Assembly (NCBI RefSeq): GCF_963668215.1
Contig: NZ_OY764190.1
Location: 3,596,001-3,660,000 of the forward strand
DNA length: 64,000 nt
Direction: 5' to 3'
Source: an uncultured Desulfosarcina sp.
GTDB lineage: Bacteria; Desulfobacterota; Desulfobacteria; Desulfobacterales; Desulfosarcinaceae
In this document: piece after piece, positions 60,897 through 64,000 of the stretch
Numbering within the stretch: the stretch's first letter is position 1
How the letters are laid out: each line of letters opens with the position of its first letter
The notes under the pieces: model-generated
Database searches by the model: none
Told to the model about the DNA's origin: nothing
What the model saw: only the letters and a program-made list of their open reading frames with translations
Program-made: the position numbers and the translations under genes

Positions 60897-62437
60897 AGCT
60901 TTCAGTACTCACGAACCGGCTGAACGTCCTTTCCTCCACCGGATTGGAGCGCTTCGGTGATCCCGAAATCACGGCGGTCTGCTACGATTCGCGTAAGGCC
61001 GCGCCGGGGTCCCTGTTCGTGGCCGTGGAAGGACTGGCCCAGGACGGCCATCGATTTATCCCCGACGCGCTTTCCCGGGGAGCGGTCGCCGTAGTCTGCA
61101 GCCGGCCGGTAACGGTCGACGCCGTGGTTTACCGGGTGGCGGACGCACGGGAAGCCCTGGCCCGGCTGGCCTGCCGGTTCTACGACGATCCCTCCCGGCA
61201 GATGACCCTGGTGGGGGTCACCGGCACCAACGGCAAGACCACCGTTACCTATCTGCTGGAAAAGATGCTGACCCGGGCCGGCAAGCGTCCCGGCGTGGTG
61301 GGAACCATCAATTATCGCTATGGGGACCAGGTTTTCGACAACCCGGTGACCACGCCCGAATCTCTGGAACTGCAAGGTATTTTGCGGCAGATGGCCGATG
61401 CGGGGGTCACCCACGCGGTCATGGAAGTCTCGTCCCATGCCCTGGACCTGCATCGGGTGGACGGCTGCCGTTTCGATCTGGCGGTGTTCACCAATCTGAC
61501 CCAGGATCATCTGGACTACCATGGCGACATGAACCGCTACTGGGCCTGCAAGAAGCGGCTGTTCACCGAATTTCTCAAACCCGTGGACAGCGAGGTTCCC
61601 GTGCGGGCCGTGGTCAACACCGACGATCCCAAGGGAAGGGAGCTGGCCGAAATGTTGGGAAGTGCGGTTCTGCGGACGGCGGCCTACGGCGAGGGTGACC
61701 TGACGCCTTTGGGCGTTGTCCGGGATCTGGCCGGCATTCGCGGCGGTATTGCCTCCGCCTGCGGTGAGATTCCTTTCGAATCGCCGCTGGTGGGCGATTT
61801 CAACCTGGAAAATATTCTCAGTGCCGCCGGAGCGGCATTGGGGTTGGGCCTTCCGGTTGCAGCCATTGCCGCCGGAACCGATGCCACACCCTGCGTGCCC
61901 GGCAGGCTGGAGCGGATCGCAGACGACAGCGGGAGAACCGTTTTTGTGGACTATTCCCACACCCCCGATGCGCTGGAAAACGCCATCACGGCCCTGCGCA
62001 ACCTGACCGCCGGCAGGATCGTCACCGTATTCGGCTGCGGCGGGGACCGGGACAACAGCAAGCGGCCGATCATGGGCGAGATCGCCGCCCGGCTCAGCGA
62101 CCTGGCGGTGGTGACCTCGGACAATCCCCGCAGCGAGGACCCGCTGGCGATCATCGATCAGGTGGAGGTCGGCATGCGGCGGACCGGCAAGCGGCGTTTT
62201 TCCGCCCAGGACGTGATCGGGAACCTGGATGAGAAATGGAGCGGATCCGGATACCTGGTGGAGCCGGACCGCATGACGGCCATCGCTACGGCCATTAAGG
62301 TCTCCGGAGTTGGGGATGCCGTGCTGATTGCGGGCAAGGGACATGAAACCTACCAGATCCTGGCCGACAGGACGATCCATTTCGACGATCGCGAAGCCGC
62401 CCGCCAGGTCCTGGCTGCGGGCCGGACAGGAGCGTGA
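60893..62437 (+). CDS. murE: UDP-MurNAc-L-Ala-D-Glu:meso-diaminopimelate ligase
   Basis: A 514-residue Mur ligase that adds the third residue of the peptidoglycan stem. It has the N-terminal UDP-binding domain (ITAVCYDSRKAAPGSLFVAV), the ATP loop G108-VTGTNGKT (about 108-116), VMEVSSHALDLHRVDGCRFDLAVFTNLTQDHLDYHG, and D410-N-P-R413 (TSDNPRSEDP), the motif that selects meso-diaminopimelate over lysine. This supports a Gram-negative DAP-type wall. ATGA overlap with ftsI. Confidence 0.97.
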   Translation: MKLSVLTNRLNVLSSTGLERFGDPEITAVCYDSRKAAPGSLFVAVEGLAQDGHRFIPDALSRGAVAVVCSRPVTVDAVVYRVADAREALARLACRFYDDPSRQMTLVGVTGTNGKTTVTYLLEKMLTRAGKRPGVVGTINYRYGDQVFDNPVTTPESLELQGILRQMADAGVTHAVMEVSSHALDLHRVDGCRFDLAVFTNLTQDHLDYHGDMNRYWACKKRLFTEFLKPVDSEVPVRAVVNTDDPKGRELAEMLGSAVLRTAAYGEGDLTPLGVVRDLAGIRGGIASACGEIPFESPLVGDFNLENILSAAGAALGLGLPVAAIAAGTDATPCVPGRLERIADDSGRTVFVDYSHTPDALENAITALRNLTAGRIVTVFGCGGDRDNSKRPIMGEIAARLSDLAVVTSDNPRSEDPLAIIDQVEVGMRRTGKRRFSAQDVIGNLDEKWSGSGYLVEPDRMTAIATAIKVSGVGDAVLIAGKGHETYQILADRTIHFDDREAARQVLAAGRTGA

Positions 62438-62441
62438 AACC

Positions 62442-63863
62442 GTGACTCCTTACAGGTGGACAATCCGTGATGTGCTGGACGCCACCGGCGGGTCCCTGGT
62501 TTCCGGAACCGATGGCCGGGAGTTTGCCGGCATCGGCATCGATTCGCGCACCATCGACCCAGACCGCATTTTCGTGGCCATCGCCGGCGAGTCCCACGAC
62601 GGGCACCGGTTCGTGGCCGACGTGCTGGCAAAAGGGGGACAGGGGTTCGTGGTGGCCGAAGACCAGACGGCGAACCTGCCGCTGGATCAATTGCGGGCGT
62701 CGGGCGCGGCCTGCGTGACCGTGGCGGACACCACCGCGGCCCTGGGCGACCTGGCCCGGTTCAACCGCAACCGGAAACCGCTCACCGTCCTGGCGATCAC
62801 CGGCTCCAACGGGAAGACCTCGACCCGCATGCTCACCGAGCAGGTGGTGTCCGGAAAGTATGCGACCCTGGGCACTCAGGGCAATCTGAACAACCATATC
62901 GGTTTGCCTTTGACGCTGCTGCGGCGGGCACCGCAGCACGAAGCCGCCGTCGTCGAACTGGGGATGAATCACCCCGGCGAAATCACCCGTCTGGGAGAAA
63001 TCTGCCAGCCGGATGTGGGCATCATCACCAATGTGGCTCCGGCCCACCTGGAGGGTTTGGGCTCGGTGGACAACATTGCTGCGGCCAAAGGCGAACTGCT
63101 GGCCACCATTCGATCCGGCGGGACGGCCATCCTCAACGCGGACGACGTTCGGGTGGCGGCCCTGGCCGATGCCTGTCCCTGCCCGGTCCTTTTTTTCGGA
63201 ACCGGAGACCGGGCCGGCATTCGGGCCGAGAATGTCCGTTCTTATGGGACGGGGCTGGTTTTCACCCTGATTACAACGTCGGGCCAAGTCGACGTTCATC
63301 TGGCCACGCCGCTGAAAGCCATGGTGGCCAACGCCCTGGCAGCCGCCGCGGCGGGTGAGGTTCTGGGCGTACCCCTGGACCGCATCAAGGCCGGGTTGGA
63401 AGCGTTTTCGCCCGGTGCCGGGCGAATGGCCATCCGCGAACTGGAAGGCGGCATCCGGCTGCTGGACGATACGTACAACGCCAATCCGGGATCCATGGCC
63501 GCGGCCATCGAGACGTTGGCGGACATGGGAACTGAAGGCCGCACCCTGGCCGTGCTGGGAGACATGCTGGAGTTGGGCGATCAGTCCCACCTCCTGCACC
63601 GGAAGATCGGCCGGGCGGTCGGCGAAGCCGGCATCGACCGATTGTATGCGGCCGGCCGTTTCGCTTCAGAGATGGCCGCAGGAGCCAGGGAAGAAAAGAT
63701 GACCGATGATCGGATCTTTGTCGGCACCAAAGCCGAAATCATCGAGAAGTTGAACGACGAGCTGCGGGCGGGTGATTTGATCCTGGTGAAAGGATCCCGC
63801 GGCATGGCCATGGAAGAAGTGGCGGATGAAATCGCACGTTGGGCAACAGAGAGAACCAGATGA
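62442..63863 (+). CDS. murF: UDP-MurNAc-tripeptide:D-Ala-D-Ala ligase
   Basis: A 473-residue Mur ligase that completes the pentapeptide precursor. N-terminal domain IDSRTIDPDRIFVAIAGESHDGH, ATP loop ITGSNGKTSTR (about 119-129), ELGMNHPGEITRLGEICQPDVGIITNVAPAHLEGLGSV, and the C-terminal LLDDTYNANPGSMAAAIETLADM and VKGSRGMAMEEV. Start GTG with GGAG 9 bases upstream, 4 bp after murE. Its stop overlaps mraY by 4 bp. Confidence 0.97.
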   Translation: MTPYRWTIRDVLDATGGSLVSGTDGREFAGIGIDSRTIDPDRIFVAIAGESHDGHRFVADVLAKGGQGFVVAEDQTANLPLDQLRASGAACVTVADTTAALGDLARFNRNRKPLTVLAITGSNGKTSTRMLTEQVVSGKYATLGTQGNLNNHIGLPLTLLRRAPQHEAAVVELGMNHPGEITRLGEICQPDVGIITNVAPAHLEGLGSVDNIAAAKGELLATIRSGGTAILNADDVRVAALADACPCPVLFFGTGDRAGIRAENVRSYGTGLVFTLITTSGQVDVHLATPLKAMVANALAAAAAGEVLGVPLDRIKAGLEAFSPGAGRMAIRELEGGIRLLDDTYNANPGSMAAAIETLADMGTEGRTLAVLGDMLELGDQSHLLHRKIGRAVGEAGIDRLYAAGRFASEMAAGAREEKMTDDRIFVGTKAEIIEKLNDELRAGDLILVKGSRGMAMEEVADEIARWATERTR

Positions 63864-64000
63864 TCTACCACCTATTATATCCGCTGCATACAACCATCGC
63901 GGCGTTCAATGTGTTCCGGTACATCACTTTCCGGACCATTTACGCCAGCCTGACGGCTTTTTTGATCTGCTTTCTGCTGGGACCCTGGGTGATCCGACGC
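63860..64000 (+). CDS. mraY: Phospho-MurNAc-pentapeptide transferase (3' end cut by window)
   Basis: The first 47 codons are present (MIYHLLYPLHTTIAAFNVFR, then YITFRTIYASLTAFLICFLLGPWVIRR). This matches the MraY N-terminus: a periplasmic start, the FNVFRYITFR motif and the first membrane helix. MraY makes lipid I in the inner membrane. Its position right after murF, with a 4-bp overlap, is standard for the dcw cluster. Confidence 0.93.
   Translation, partial: MIYHLLYPLHTTIAAFNVFRYITFRTIYASLTAFLICFLLGPWVIRR

Noticed and set aside
1..64000. tRNA, rRNA or CRISPR loci
   Set aside because: I found no tRNA-like T-arm/acceptor pattern, rRNA core sequence or regularly spaced direct repeat on either strand by reading.

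Overview
The window looks like a chromosomal segment of a GC-rich, Gram-negative, anaerobic deltaproteobacterium (Desulfobacterota), most like the Desulfosarcina/Desulfobacterales group. This placement is inferred from gene content: a tungsten-type aldehyde:ferredoxin oxidoreductase, acetate kinase next to a CoA-transferase, an XRE-cupin regulator paired with an acyl-CoA ligase, purH split into two genes, an IS1634-type element, an outer-membrane porin, and a dcw cluster whose MurE carries the meso-diaminopimelate DNPR motif. I see no rRNA, tRNA or CRISPR array.

Layout. 1-1600: a hipBA toxin-antitoxin pair (hipA cut by the window edge) with four operator-like palindromes upstream. 1.8-13 kb: housekeeping and transport genes (acetyl-CoA hydrolase/CoA-transferase, ackA, a porin with a lipoprotein, YitT, a ferredoxin-nitroreductase, a Ca2+/Na+ exchanger, an HD-GYP response regulator, an MFS exporter, a GDPD). 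13.2-19.5 kb: XRE-cupin regulator, acyl-CoA ligase, a HAD/AIR-synthase fusion, and a convergent subtilase with a membrane-anchoring tail.

19.9-33.8 kb is the most interesting part. An NtrC-type sigma-54 activator is followed by paired inverted repeats, a good -24/-12 promoter, a small receiver-like protein, four secreted DUF11-type surface proteins (1077, 164, 474 and 394 aa) and a 1656-aa protein that joins DUF11 and SdrD-like domains to a predicted outer-membrane beta-barrel. A perfect 32-bp palindrome closes the set. The arrangement suggests a regulated surface-structure locus with its own outer-membrane partner.

33.8-37.2 kb is accessory: yefM-yoeB with an operator, a hidden 58-aa gene, an IS1634-family element and long palindromes. 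37.2-39.7 kb: AOR with a possible MoaD-like companion. 40-46.3 kb: a seven-gene minus-strand operon (Spy-like protein, FimT, PilV, frameshifted PilW, PilX, PilY1, a small secreted protein) encoding type IV minor pilins and the PilY1 tip protein. 46.6-57 kb: serC, aqpZ, a LigB-type dioxygenase, a lysE remnant, a thioesterase, hisD-ltaE, HU, split purH, an HD protein and an MBL-fold hydrolase. 57.2-64 kb: the start of the dcw cluster (mraZ, rsmH, ftsL, ftsI, murE, murF, mraY cut by the edge), mostly with 4-bp start/stop overlaps and with MraZ-box repeats on both sides of the mraZ promoter.
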